DNA of 64,000 nt from Pseudomonas silesiensis. Lineage in GTDB: Bacteria > Pseudomonadota > Gammaproteobacteria > Pseudomonadales > Pseudomonadaceae. Of the stretch, positions 52,977 to 62,615 are shown in pieces; position 1 is the first letter of the stretch; each line of letters starts with the position of its first letter. The notes under the pieces are model-generated. The model was not told the DNA's origin. It saw only the letters and a program-made list of their open reading frames with translations, and did not search any database. The translations under genes and the position numbers were made by a program. The stretch lies in NCBI RefSeq assembly GCF_001661075.1, contig NZ_CP014870.1:3988501-4052500 (forward strand), read 5' to 3'.

Positions 52977-54108
52977 GTGAAAACACCTTGTCAGTTAGAA
53001 AACGATCGCCACAAAACACCGCCAGCTCCGCGGGTCGCGCCCCGCCCATGATCCACGGCGCGATGCGCAGGGCATGGGCGGCGGCCAGGGTCACGCCGCT
53101 GTGGCAGGTGACCACGAAGGCACCGGGGTGCGCGCCGGATTGCTGGTAGATGGGCAAGCCGTCCGGGCTCAGCACCCGCAACGCGCCCCAGGCCCGCACG
53201 AGCCGCACATCGCGCAGCAAGGGAAAGCTCGCCACCCCGCGCCGGGCGATCGCGGCCAACACTTCGGTGGAGGTGCTGTCGTCGAAGCCCACCTCCTCCA
53301 TCGAATCGCCCAACTGCACGGTGCCTTCATCGGTCTGGCGGACATTAAGGGTCGGGTACTCGAGAAAGGGCCGGACCCGCTCGCTGATCAACACCTGCCC
53401 GCGATTGGGCGCCACCGGTGCATACAGCCCCACCTGCCGCGCCAGCGCCGCATTGCCCAGCCCGGCGGCCAGGACGATCCGGGGCGCGACGAAGCAACGC
53501 TGCCCGGCCTTGACCCGAAACTCGCCGGGGGCGCAGTCGATGCGATCGACCTGCACGCCGCCATGCATCTGCGCGCCCTTGGCTTGCGCCGAGGTATGCA
53601 GGGCCCGCAACAGTTTCAACGGATTGACGTGGCCGTCCTGGGAGGTATAACTGGCGCCGATCACTTTCGGTCCGATCAATGGCAGACGCGCTTTCACGTC
53701 GGCGGCGTCCAGCATTTCGTATGGGTAATCGCCCAGGGCGTCCTGCAAGGTCTGCAGGCGCGACTGGCGCTCCAGCAGTTCCTCGTCGCTGAAGCACAGG
53801 TGGAAACCACCCGGCTGCTTGAGCTGCACGTCGACCCCGCTGTCGGCCATCAGCGCCTTCGCGAACGCCGGCCAGCGACTCGCCGAAGACCGGGTCCAGC
53901 GCGCGTAATCCGGCAGGTCATGGCCTTTGCCCTGGACCCAGACCAGGCCGAAATTGCCTCGGGACGCACGAAACGCATCGTCGCCCTGGTCCAGCACCAC
54001 GGTGTCGACTCCGCTGCGGGCCAAGCCATAGGCCACTGCCGTGCCCACCAGCCCGCCGCCGACCACGATCACGTCCGACTGCACGACGCTGTGTCTGTCC
54101 TGGCTCAT
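52966..54108 (-). CDS. Second FAD-dependent DAO-type oxidoreductase
   Basis: The 380-residue flavoprotein starts MSQDRHSVVQSDVIVVGGGL with GxGxxG, contains ASRGNFGLVWVQGKGHDLPD and ends with SGVTLAAAHALRIAPWIMGG. It is distinct from the DAO subunit at 50079. ATG 54108 overlaps the permease stop as ATGA. It may oxidise the primary substrate before, or in parallel with, the heterotrimer. Confidence 0.87.
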   Translation of the reverse strand: MSQDRHSVVQSDVIVVGGGLVGTAVAYGLARSGVDTVVLDQGDDAFRASRGNFGLVWVQGKGHDLPDYARWTRSSASRWPAFAKALMADSGVDVQLKQPGGFHLCFSDEELLERQSRLQTLQDALGDYPYEMLDAADVKARLPLIGPKVIGASYTSQDGHVNPLKLLRALHTSAQAKGAQMHGGVQVDRIDCAPGEFRVKAGQRCFVAPRIVLAAGLGNAALARQVGLYAPVAPNRGQVLISERVRPFLEYPTLNVRQTDEGTVQLGDSMEEVGFDDSTSTEVLAAIARRGVASFPLLRDVRLVRAWGALRVLSPDGLPIYQQSGAHPGAFVVTCHSGVTLAAAHALRIAPWIMGGARPAELAVFCGDRFLTDKVFSHAH

Positions 54109-54902
54109 TTGCCTTCTCCGATCAATACCCGATCCAGCCCGACCATGCGATCCAGCACCAGCATCAACACCAGGGTGCCGACGATCAGCACCGTGGAGAC
54201 GGCAGTGATCAACGGATCGATGGTCTGGGAAATCTGGTTGTACATGGCCACCGGCAAGGTGGTGGTACCGGGGGTGGCGACGAACACGGTCATGGTCAGT
54301 TCGTCGAAGCTCTGGATGAAGGCCAGCATCCAGCCGCCGATCACGCCGGTGCGAATCCGTGGCAACACCACTCGATAGAAAGCGGTCCAGCGCCGCGCGC
54401 CGAGCGACAGGGCGGCCTGTTCGATGTCGCGCTCCAGGCCAATGGTCGAGGCCAGCGTCAGCCGCAAGGCATAGGGCAGCACCACGATCACATGGGTAAT
54501 GCTCAACGCCCAGAACGACCCGCCAATCTGCGCCATGGAGAAAAACCGCAGGAACGCGATGCCCAGCACCACGGAGGGGATCATCAGCGGCGACAGCAGG
54601 AAACCGGTCAGTGCGCCGCGCCCCGGAAACTCGTAGCGGCTGATCGCCAGGGCCGCCGGGACCGCCAGCAACGTGGCGACGGTGGCCGAGACCAGGCCCA
54701 GCTTGAGTGACAGAAAGAATGCATCGAGCATCTCCTGGTTCTCCAGCAGCGCCCGGAACCAGCGCAACGACAAGCCGTCGGTGGGCAGCGACAGGTAACC
54801 TTTGTCGGTGAACGCCATCGCCATCACCACCAGCAGTGGCGCGACGATAAAAGCGATGAACAGGTAATGAAACAGCAGCGAGAAAAATCCGTTCTTGTGC
54901 AT
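54105..54902 (-). CDS. ABC transporter permease (PotC/PotI-like), second importer
   Basis: The 265-residue protein has six helices and the EAA loop (EQAALSLGARRWTAFYRVVL). It lies 6 bases after the partner permease and overlaps the DAO-2 gene by 4 bases. Confidence 0.91.
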   Translation of the reverse strand: MHKNGFFSLLFHYLFIAFIVAPLLVVMAMAFTDKGYLSLPTDGLSLRWFRALLENQEMLDAFFLSLKLGLVSATVATLLAVPAALAISRYEFPGRGALTGFLLSPLMIPSVVLGIAFLRFFSMAQIGGSFWALSITHVIVVLPYALRLTLASTIGLERDIEQAALSLGARRWTAFYRVVLPRIRTGVIGGWMLAFIQSFDELTMTVFVATPGTTTLPVAMYNQISQTIDPLITAVSTVLIVGTLVLMLVLDRMVGLDRVLIGEGK

Positions 54903-54908
54903 GGCGGC

Positions 54909-55781
54909 TTACTCGAAGACTTGCTTGAAGCGGCGCTCGGCCAACTTGCTGCAACCCACAATGATGATCAGGTTGGCAACCAGCAGGAGCATCGCGATGG
55001 CGGCGCCGAGGGGCCAGTTGAGGGTGCCGAGGAATTCGTCGTAGGCCGCTGTCGCCACCACTTTCAGACGTCGGCCACCAATGATCGCGGGGGTCGCGAA
55101 GGCTGACGCCGCGAGGGCGAAAACGATGATCGAGCCGGAGAGAATGCCGGGCATGATCTGCGGCAGGATGATTCGGCGGAACACCGTCAGGCGCGACGCG
55201 CCGAGGGACAGTCCGGCCCATTCCACTTGCAGGTCCAGGCGCTGCAAGGTGGCCCACACGGCAATCACCATGAACGGCACCAGCACATGGGTCAGGGCGA
55301 TGATTACCCCGACCTGGGTGAACAGCATCTTCACCGGCTGCTCGGTGATCCCCAACGCCTGCAAGGCATCGTTGATCAGGCCGTTGTTGCCCAGCAGGAT
55401 CGCCCAACCAAGGGTGCGCACCACCACCGAGATCAGCAGCGGCCCCAGCACCACCAGCAAAAACAACGACCGCCAGCGCGGCGCCATGCGCGCAATGATG
55501 ATGGTTTCCGGCACCCCGAGCAGCACGCAGAGCACGGTGACCGCCAGCGCCATGCCGCCGGTGCGCAGGAAGATTTCGTGGAAGTAGCCGTCCTTGAACA
55601 CCTCCAGGTAATTGCCGAGGCTGTAGACCGGCAACACGCCTTCGGTGTCGCTGAACAGGTTGAGCGACAGCACCGCGGTCAACAGCAGCGGCACCAGCAG
55701 CAGCGCGACGAATACCAGCAACGCCGGACCGCTGAGCAGCCACGGTGCGGCGCCGACGTGTTCGGCATCATACCTGGCCAT
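54909..55781 (-). CDS. ABC transporter permease (PotB/PotH-like), second importer
   Basis: The 290-residue protein has six helices and an EAA-type loop (EWAGLSLGASRLTVFRRIIL). ATG 55781 (MARYDAEHVG) overlaps the ATPase gene by 14 bases and is preferred over an upstream start inside the ATPase gene. Confidence 0.91.
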   Translation of the reverse strand: MARYDAEHVGAAPWLLSGPALLVFVALLLVPLLLTAVLSLNLFSDTEGVLPVYSLGNYLEVFKDGYFHEIFLRTGGMALAVTVLCVLLGVPETIIIARMAPRWRSLFLLVVLGPLLISVVVRTLGWAILLGNNGLINDALQALGITEQPVKMLFTQVGVIIALTHVLVPFMVIAVWATLQRLDLQVEWAGLSLGASRLTVFRRIILPQIMPGILSGSIIVFALAASAFATPAIIGGRRLKVVATAAYDEFLGTLNWPLGAAIAMLLLVANLIIIVGCSKLAERRFKQVFE

Positions 55782-56841
55782 GGGCGACCTCCCGATCCAG
55801 CAGCCGCAGGTCGTCGTCGGACCAGTCCAGGCCGACTTCACTGTTTTCATCAGGCGGTGGCGTGCCCAGATTGGGCTGGGTCATGTGCACCACCCCGAAG
55901 CTGGTTTCCACCGCGATCAACCACAGGTTGCCGAGGAACACCCGCAAGCGGATGCGTCCGTGCAACCGCCCCATGCCCGCCTGCGCCAGGCGGATTTTTT
56001 CCGGGCGGATGTAGACGTTGACGTCGTTGCCCAGGGAGCGATCTTCGTGGGGCACGTGCAACAGCGTGTCCTTGACCTGCACATTGCAGCACCGGGCGTT
56101 GCGGGTTTGCACCGCGCCGGCGAAGGCGTTGGTCTTGCCCAGGAACGCCGAGGCGAACGGTGAATGCGGGCGCTCGTAGGCTTCGTACGGCGTATCGATC
56201 TGCACGATCCGGCCTTTTTGCATCACCGCGATGCGGTCGCTCATGGTCATCGCCTCGACCTGGTCGTGGGTCACCAGGATCGTGGTGATGCCCAGGTCGC
56301 GCTGGATCGCCCGCAGCTCGATGTGCATCTCTTCGCGCAGCTTGGCGTCGAGGTTGGACATCGGCTCGTCGAGCAGCAACAGGTTCGGCCGAATCGCCAG
56401 GGCCCGGGCGATGGCAACCCGTTGCCGCTGCCCGCCGGACAGCGCCTTGGGGTATCGCTCGCCGAGGCCGCCAAGGCGCACCAGGTCCAGCGCTTCATCG
56501 ATGCGCTTGCTGCGTTCGGCCTTGGGCACGCCACGCATCTCCAGGCCGAAGCTGATGTTCTGCGCCACCGTCATGTGCGGGAACAGCGCGTAGCTTTGAA
56601 AGACGATGCCCAGGCCGCGCTGCTCGGGGCGCACATGGGTGATGTCGCGGCCATCGAGCACGATGCGGCCTTCGGTGGGCTGCACGAAACCGGCAATGGA
56701 TTGCAGGGTGGTGGTCTTGCCACAGCCGGAAGGTCCGAGCAAGGCGATGAACTCGCCGTGCCGCACTTCCAGGTTCAAGCCGTCGATGGCCCTGAAACTG
56801 CCATAGGTCTTGACGATGCCTTCAAGGGTGAGAAATGCCAT
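55768..56841 (-). CDS. ABC transporter ATPase (PotA-like), second importer
   Basis: The 357-residue ATPase has Walker [11 protein letters not shown]-loop [13 protein letters not shown], signature LSGGQRQRVAIARAL, Walker B LLLLDEPMSNLD and a C-terminal TOBE region with several Cys (ARCCNV). Confidence 0.92.
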   Translation of the reverse strand: MAFLTLEGIVKTYGSFRAIDGLNLEVRHGEFIALLGPSGCGKTTTLQSIAGFVQPTEGRIVLDGRDITHVRPEQRGLGIVFQSYALFPHMTVAQNISFGLEMRGVPKAERSKRIDEALDLVRLGGLGERYPKALSGGQRQRVAIARALAIRPNLLLLDEPMSNLDAKLREEMHIELRAIQRDLGITTILVTHDQVEAMTMSDRIAVMQKGRIVQIDTPYEAYERPHSPFASAFLGKTNAFAGAVQTRNARCCNVQVKDTLLHVPHEDRSLGNDVNVYIRPEKIRLAQAGMGRLHGRIRLRVFLGNLWLIAVETSFGVVHMTQPNLGTPPPDENSEVGLDWSDDDLRLLDREVAHGQV

Positions 56842-56910
56842 GGGCTTGCCACGCAGGCGCGGGCCTGCGTCTCCAGAATGAGGTCGGGAAGGATCGGAGC
56901 CAGTGCGCGG

Positions 56911-57987
56911 CTAGCGTTCGACCGTACGGTTCCAGCGGGTCGTCCACTCGCTGCGCTGCTGGTTGATCGTGTCCCAATCGACTTTGATCAACGCGTTGAC
57001 CTTCTCCGGGCCATAGGGCATGCGCGCGGCGATGTCCGGCGTGAGTTTGACGGTCTGGTTGACCGGGGCGAAGCCGTTCTCCCGGGCCTGGATCATCTGC
57101 ACTTCAGGCGACAATACGTACTGAATAAACTGCTGCGACAGCTCGGGCTGCGCGTTGGGCGTGATGCCGCAGGCGGCGATCTGCAGGGCGATGCCGCCTT
57201 CTTTCGGGTAGATGAACTTGAGCGGAAAACCAGTGCCCTGCAACGCCACCGCACGACCGCTGCCATACACCGCCATGACCACGTCGCCGTTCTGCATCAT
57301 GCCGTCCATCTCACCCGGCGCCGAGACCCAGGCCAGGACGTTGGGGCCGATTTCGTCTTTCAGCGCCTTGAAACCCGGGTCGATATTCTTTTCACTACCG
57401 CCGCGCAACCGGGCCATTTCCACCAGGGTGTGCAGGCCGTAGGTGTTGGTCACCGGCGGCATGCCCAGCAGTTGCTTGTAGCGCGGGTCGGTGAGGTTCT
57501 CCCAGGAGTCCGGCGCCGCCCAGCCGCGCTTCTTGAACGCCTCTTCGTTGTAGCCGATGCCTGTGGCGACTACGCCGACCCCGGTCGCTTCAGGGCTGAG
57601 CCGCGCCAGCGGATAGAGGTCCTTGTAGACCGGTGCGTCGCTGAGTTTTTCGCACAGGCCCAGTTGCAGCGCCTGGTACATCGGCCCGTCGTCCATCATC
57701 GCGACGTTGATCTGTTGACGCCCCTTCTGCGCCTGCAGCTTGGCCAGGGTTTCGGTGGAGTTGCCGGCGACGTATACCACTTTGACGTTGTGCTGTTTCT
57801 CGAACGCGGGGATGACTTTGGTCTTGTACATCTGCTCGGTGGAACCGCCGACACCGGCGACATACAGCGTCGGCTCGGCGCAGGCGACGCCACTGCCCAG
57901 CCCGACAAGGGCGACAGCGACAGCAGTGGCAATGCGGGTCAGGGGGCGAAACGACGGTGTCATCAAGGTCGATTTATGATTATTCAC
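56911..57987 (-). CDS. ABC transporter periplasmic substrate-binding protein, second importer
   Basis: The 358-residue protein has a signal peptide (residues about 9-37, ending ACA) and a PotD-like binding fold (LYVAGVGGSTEQMYKTKVIP, TGIGYNEEAFKKRGWAAPDS). It is the first gene of a nine-gene minus-strand operon ending with the RidA gene. It differs clearly from the binding protein at 43785, so the two importers probably have different ligands. Confidence 0.88.
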   Translation of the reverse strand: MNNHKSTLMTPSFRPLTRIATAVAVALVGLGSGVACAEPTLYVAGVGGSTEQMYKTKVIPAFEKQHNVKVVYVAGNSTETLAKLQAQKGRQQINVAMMDDGPMYQALQLGLCEKLSDAPVYKDLYPLARLSPEATGVGVVATGIGYNEEAFKKRGWAAPDSWENLTDPRYKQLLGMPPVTNTYGLHTLVEMARLRGGSEKNIDPGFKALKDEIGPNVLAWVSAPGEMDGMMQNGDVVMAVYGSGRAVALQGTGFPLKFIYPKEGGIALQIAACGITPNAQPELSQQFIQYVLSPEVQMIQARENGFAPVNQTVKLTPDIAARMPYGPEKVNALIKVDWDTINQQRSEWTTRWNRTVER

Positions 57988-58209
57988 AGACTATCTCCGA
58001 AGTGCGTGGGGCAGATCGAACAATGCGTCAGTTGCTTCGGCGTCAATCGAAGCCATGCAGCGCGCTGCATGTTCCCGGCGAATACCTCACGGGATGGCGC
58101 ATCTTCATGTGCGCTATGGGTTGCTGGTCTGGAGTATTGCGAGGCACTATCCATAGGGTCAAATCACAATATTTGGGTCAGTTATTCATATTTGATATGG
58201 AAGGTCGGC

Positions 58210-59106
58210 ATGAACCTCAGGCAGATAGAAGCATTCCGCAGCGTCATGCGCTTGGGCTCCATGACCGCCGCGGCGGAAGTGCTGTACACCTCGCAGCCCA
58301 ACGTCAGCCGGCTCATTGCCCAGCTGGAATTGAGCACCGGGCTGACCCTGTTCAAGCGCGCAGGCGTGCGGCTGATCCCGACCCAGGAAGGTCAGGCGTT
58401 TTTTCATGAAGTGGAGCGCGCCTATGTCGGCCTCGACAGCCTCAAGCATTCGGCGAAGAACATTCGCAACCTGGGCACCGGACGCTTGCGGGTGGCAGCC
58501 GTGCCCTCGACGGGCATGAGCGTGCTGCCAGGGGTGATCAAACACTTCACCGAGACCCGCCCGGAGCTCACGGTGTCGTTGCACGTGAACTCCTCGCCCA
58601 CCGTGGAGCAATGGGTCAAATCGCAGTTCTGCGACATCGGCATCGTGGTGCATCCCGGCGACGTCAACAGTCAACAGGTCGAGTTGCTCGCCGAGATAGC
58701 GGCCGTGTGCGTGTTGCCGCGCTCACACGCGCTGGCTGAACGCGCGCAGATCACCTTTGCCGACCTCGAAGGGCAACCGTTCATTTCGCTCTGTCATGGC
58801 GATGGCACACGCTCGTTGGTGGATGATTTGTTCGAGCAGGCAGGCGTCGAGCGGCTGATGGCTGTTGAGGCGCAATACAGCGCGATCAACTGCGAAATGG
58901 TCGCGCTCGGCATGGGCATCACCCTCGCCCACCCGTTGGTGGCCAAGGATTATCGGCATCGGGACATCGTGATCAGACCGTTCAGGCCGGGCATCCTGCT
59001 TCCGACCTACGTGATCTGGCCCAGCGCACAAACGCGTACGCGACTGGCCGAGGAATTCGTCGATACGCTGAAGGTGTATTACCGGGATGCGGTGGACGCC
59101 GCTTGA
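58210..59106 (+). CDS. LysR family regulator of NocR/OccR type
   Basis: The 298-residue LTTR begins MNLRQIEAFRSVMRLGSMTA, followed by AAEVLYTSQPNVSRLIAQLE and the LIPTQEGQAFFHEVERAYVG segment shared with NocR and OccR, the nopaline and octopine catabolism regulators. It is divergent from the second importer/oxidase operon, with 222 bases between starts. That AT-richer gap should hold both promoters. Control of the operon by an opine-like or amino-acid ligand is inferred. Confidence 0.88.
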   Translation: MNLRQIEAFRSVMRLGSMTAAAEVLYTSQPNVSRLIAQLELSTGLTLFKRAGVRLIPTQEGQAFFHEVERAYVGLDSLKHSAKNIRNLGTGRLRVAAVPSTGMSVLPGVIKHFTETRPELTVSLHVNSSPTVEQWVKSQFCDIGIVVHPGDVNSQQVELLAEIAAVCVLPRSHALAERAQITFADLEGQPFISLCHGDGTRSLVDDLFEQAGVERLMAVEAQYSAINCEMVALGMGITLAHPLVAKDYRHRDIVIRPFRPGILLPTYVIWPSAQTRTRLAEEFVDTLKVYYRDAVDAA

Positions 59107-59151
59107 ACAGCACGCCAACCCCAGGCATGCGACCGAAAACCAGCCACCCTG

Positions 59152-59174
59152 GAGCCAGACCTTGCGTCTGGCTC
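59152..59174 (+). terminator. Hairpin downstream of the NocR-like gene
   Basis: GAGCCAGAC and GTCTGGCTC form a perfect 9-bp stem with loop CTTGC, 46 bases after the stop. The tail is not U-rich. Confidence 0.5.
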
Positions 59175-59307
59175 TCATGCCGCCGGCCCTGCATTCAACA
59201 GTCCTTGCGGTCCGTGTCGTCAAGAATAGCCAAGCGCGGGCCAATTCTTGTGCAGGGTTACCGGCGGTCATAAGCCTGGGATTGCCCGTTACGGGATTGA
59301 CCCGGAC

Positions 59308-60450
59308 TTACATCCCGAGGGCCATGCCACCCCGCCTGGCCGGCACGGCTCGCAACAGTCCGTGCTGAACGCCCAGAGGTGTCCGCTGTTGAGCCACTAA
59401 CGACTGGCTGATCAGACGAAGCTTGTTTTGCTTCACCGCTGGCAAAACTTCATCTGCTCGATACTGACCGGGCGTCGTGCCGAACCAACGGATGCACGCT
59501 TTGTGGAAACTGCTGTGGTCATGAAAGCCGAGCAGGTGAGTCACGTGCTTCATATTGAAATGGGAATGGCGCAGGTAGAAGTCCGCCAACTGCCGACGCA
59601 CATCGTTCAGCACGTCCTTGAACTGGGCGCCATCCTTCTCGAGTGATCGTTGCAACGTTCGCTTGCTGATGTTCAGCGCGGTGGCGATCGATTCCATATC
59701 ACATTGCCCTTGCCCCTGACTCAGGCGCTCGGTGATCAGCGCACGAATCCTGCACACAGTGGTGAAGCCGTACAACAGGTCCAGCTGAGCCTCGGCAAAA
59801 CTGTCATGCAGTACAGCCAACGCCTCGTTGCCCATGCTCAACGGACGCAGTAGCTCCTGGCCATCGAACAGGATGCTGTCATAGGCCGCCCCGAAACGCA
59901 GCTCACAGCCAAACAGCCGCTGATGCTCGCAGGTGTCTTCAGGTTCGGGATAGGTGAACTCCACGCGCAACGGTTGCAACGATCTGCCGCCAACCAGCCA
60001 ACGGCACAATCCCAGCAGCGACGCGAGTCCGGCATCGGTGTACTGCCGTGGCTTGACCGAGTCGCCTTGGTGATCCAGTCCGGCCAGTCGATAATTGTGT
60101 CCTTCCTCGCCCAGAAACAGGCTGAGGCCAGAGCTGATCAATGGGCTGAAACGCACAAGCCGTTCAAGCGCCCGCTTCAGGTTCAAGCTGGACATCATCG
60201 TGTATCCCACAATCTGGAAGTTACCCGGATGTACCTGCCCGTAGGCTTTCAAGCCAATATTCGCGTCACCGGACGCCTGCGCTGCCAATTCCCAAAGACG
60301 GTAGATAACACTTCGTTCATAGAAGGCTTGCTGCTGACCCAGAATCGTCAGATCCAGCCCGGCTTCCCGGGATAAATCGATCACATCCAAACCCTCGGCC
60401 GCGAGCGTATTCACTAGCACACTGGTATAGCCGGTACCCACTCTATACAT
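59308..60450 (-). CDS. AraC family regulator (OruR/arabinose-binding type)
   Basis: The 380-residue protein has an N-terminal ligand domain (EGLDVIDLSREAGLDLTILG, YGQVHPGNFQIVGYTMMSSL) and a C-terminal AraC domain (IATALNISKRTLQRSLEKDG, VTHLLGFHDHSSFHKACIRW). GAGG lies 6 nt before ATG 60450. The C-terminus extends about 40 residues past the usual end. No divergent target is adjacent. Confidence 0.87.
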   Translation of the reverse strand: MYRVGTGYTSVLVNTLAAEGLDVIDLSREAGLDLTILGQQQAFYERSVIYRLWELAAQASGDANIGLKAYGQVHPGNFQIVGYTMMSSLNLKRALERLVRFSPLISSGLSLFLGEEGHNYRLAGLDHQGDSVKPRQYTDAGLASLLGLCRWLVGGRSLQPLRVEFTYPEPEDTCEHQRLFGCELRFGAAYDSILFDGQELLRPLSMGNEALAVLHDSFAEAQLDLLYGFTTVCRIRALITERLSQGQGQCDMESIATALNISKRTLQRSLEKDGAQFKDVLNDVRRQLADFYLRHSHFNMKHVTHLLGFHDHSSFHKACIRWFGTTPGQYRADEVLPAVKQNKLRLISQSLVAQQRTPLGVQHGLLRAVPARRGGMALGM

Positions 60451-60807
60451 GAAGACCTCAAAAACCGTTAAACCACGCATCCTTTTGTGAGCCATTGAAT
60501 TTGCTCTGAAATCCATCCTAATGGCCATTCATTACAAGGTCGTTATGCATGCAAAAAAGACGACCCAAGGCCAGCGTAGTCCCGAAATCCTGATAGCGCC
60601 AAAAATAGCCCCATCCTAGTGCCAGACGGCATTTTTGGGAGCGAGCCTGCTCGCGAAATCGTTCGATCATCGGCGGATTTGATTGATTGACTGTTTACAA
60701 ATCCGACCTGACTTCACTCGAACGCATCCCCCTGCAGGAGCTGTCGAACGAAGCGAGGCTGCGATCTTTTGATCTTGCTTCTCACCGATCCGGAGAAGAT
60801 CAAAAGA
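60451..60807. other. Intergenic stretch with degenerate REP sequences
   Basis: It holds a single REP half (GGGAGCGAGCCTGCTCGCGAAATCG, near 60637-60661). Further on, GATCTTTTGATCTT and AAGATCAAAAGATC (about 60775-60809) can pair as a hairpin at the end of the HxlR gene. No protein-coding gene is evident. Confidence 0.6.
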
Positions 60808-61497
60808 TCAGGGTTGGCGTGCAGCGCTACGGGTCCCGGCGAACGCGCTCGTGCCCAGCCAGCGCCACAGGTGTTGCGCATCCTGCGCCGCGCCGTCGAC
60901 CCGCAGCTCTTTCGACCTTAGAACCTCTTGCGGTGTGCGGTCGCCAGCCCACACCTCGGTCAACGCGCGCACGCTGGAGTCCACGACCAGCGTCAGTTCG
61001 CGGCCGGGGTCGTCGCGGCACAGGTCTGCCACGCCCTCTTCGACCACGAGCCACCACGCTCGCTCGCCGGGCCGCGCGTCGCGGAACCTGAAGTGGATGA
61101 CCACCGGTCGGGACGGGAATGTCTCGATGCGCACGAACCGGCGCACGTCCCACATCAGCAGCCCGGCGTCGAGTTCGTCATCGCGAAGGCGACTGCCGAT
61201 CCAGCGCGCGCCCCAGTGCCCTAGCGCCATGATGATGGGGCGCAATTCCTCCCCCGCCTCGGTCAGGCTGTACTCCCAGACTTTGCCGGCGGCCGTGCGA
61301 TGCACCACACCGATATCTTCCAGATGACGCAGCCGCTGGGCCAGCAGGCCGGTGGACATCCGGGGTACGCCGCGGTGCAGTTCATTGAAGCGCTTGCTGC
61401 CGCACAGCAGCTCGCGCACCACCAAAGGGGTCCAGCGTTCGCACAGGGCTTCGGCACCGCGCGCGACCGTGCAGAACTGACCGTAGCTTTGTTCCAT
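60808..61497 (-). CDS. HxlR family regulator with C-terminal extension
   Basis: The 229-residue protein has the HxlR winged helix (residues 1-100: FCTVARGAEALCERWTPLVV, RFNELHRGVPRMSTGLLAQR) with a Cys in each of the first turns. A C-terminal domain of about 120 residues resembles SCP2-type sterol-binding folds seen in this subgroup. ATG 61497 starts MEQSYGQFC with GGAG upstream. It is divergent from the nitrilase gene, its likely target. Confidence 0.87.
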   Translation of the reverse strand: MEQSYGQFCTVARGAEALCERWTPLVVRELLCGSKRFNELHRGVPRMSTGLLAQRLRHLEDIGVVHRTAAGKVWEYSLTEAGEELRPIIMALGHWGARWIGSRLRDDELDAGLLMWDVRRFVRIETFPSRPVVIHFRFRDARPGERAWWLVVEEGVADLCRDDPGRELTLVVDSSVRALTEVWAGDRTPQEVLRSKELRVDGAAQDAQHLWRWLGTSAFAGTRSAARQP

Positions 61498-61601
61498 CGC
61501 CTGGACTCCACAACTGCAACGCTTCAGATTCTGAACTAGTCCCGCGGCTTCACCACGCGCACGCTGAAGCCTTCGAAAGCCAATCGCCAAAGGAGAACGC
61601 C

Positions 61602-62543
61602 ATGACCAAGGTAGCCATCATCCAGCGCCCGCCCGTGCTGCTCGATCGCAGCGCGACCATCGCCCGCGCCGTGCAGTCGGTCGCCGAGGCCGCGGCGGCA
61701 GGCGCCTCGCTGATCGTTTTGCCCGAATCCTTCATTCCAGGTTACCCGTCATGGATCTGGCGACTGGCGGCTGGAAAGGACGGGGCTGTCATGGGCCAGT
61801 TGCACACGCGGCTGCTGGCCAACGCCGTCGATATCGCACGCGGTGACCTCGGCCCATTGTGCGAGGCCGCCAGCGTTCACGCCGTGACGATCGTGTGCGG
61901 CATCGATGAATGCGACCGGCGCAATGGCGGCGGCACGCTCTACAACAGCGTAGTCGTAATCGGCCCCGACGGCGAAGTGCTCAACCGCCACCGCAAGCTG
62001 ATGCCAACCAATCCCGAACGCATGGTGCATGGCTTCGGCGATGCGTCCGGGTTGCGCACGGTCGATACGCCGGTCGGCCGCGTGGGGACGCTCATCTGCT
62101 GGGAAAACTACATGCCGCTGGCCCGCTATTCCCTGTATGCCCAAGGGGTGGAGATCTACGTCGCCCCCACCTACGACACGGGCGACGGCTGGATCAGTAC
62201 GATGCGTCACATCGCACTCGAAGGCCGCTGTTGGGTGCTCGGCAGTGGCACGGTGCTGCGTGGCAGCGATATTCCCGACGACTTCCCGCACCGTGCGCAC
62301 CTGTTTGCCGATCCGGACGAATGGATCAACGACGGCGACTCGGTGGTGGTCAGTCCGCAAGGCCGGGTGGTGGCCGGTCCGTTGCACCGGGAGGCCGGCA
62401 TTCTGTATGCGGACATCGACGTCGCACTCGTGGCACCCGCGCGGCGGGCGCTGGATGTCACCGGGCACTACGCGCGCCCGGATATTTTCGAACTGCAGGT
62501 ACGGCGCACGCCGGCGACAGCGGTGCGCTATATAGATGAGTGA
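61602..62543 (+). CDS. Nitrilase family carbon-nitrogen hydrolase
   Basis: The 313-residue enzyme has the Glu-Lys-Cys triad: Glu42 in VLPESFIPGYP, Lys132 in HRKLMPT and Cys166 in LICWENYMP. CWENYMP and a length above 300 are typical of true nitrilases (nitrile to carboxylate plus ammonia) rather than amidases. AAAGGAG precedes the ATG. The divergent HxlR gene probably regulates it. Confidence 0.92.
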   Translation: MTKVAIIQRPPVLLDRSATIARAVQSVAEAAAAGASLIVLPESFIPGYPSWIWRLAAGKDGAVMGQLHTRLLANAVDIARGDLGPLCEAASVHAVTIVCGIDECDRRNGGGTLYNSVVVIGPDGEVLNRHRKLMPTNPERMVHGFGDASGLRTVDTPVGRVGTLICWENYMPLARYSLYAQGVEIYVAPTYDTGDGWISTMRHIALEGRCWVLGSGTVLRGSDIPDDFPHRAHLFADPDEWINDGDSVVVSPQGRVVAGPLHREAGILYADIDVALVAPARRALDVTGHYARPDIFELQVRRTPATAVRYIDE

Positions 62544-62615
62544 AGTCAGGCACGGTTCTGGCGATCCATGCCCTCTGCGGCGGTATCGCCTCACCATTGA
62601 GCAAGGAGTCAGGCC

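Noticed and set aside
52966..55743. Minus-strand open frame of 925 codons that joins sequence from the permease region to the second DAO enzyme
   Set aside because: Only the last 380 codons match a protein family; the first part is out of frame with the two permeases and has no domain. The DAO start at 54108 overlaps the permease stop as ATGA.
56164..58209. Long plus-strand extension ahead of the NocR-like gene
   Set aside because: It is antisense to the ATPase and binding-protein genes and lacks motifs. The LTTR start MNLRQIEAF at 58210 is the family N-terminus.
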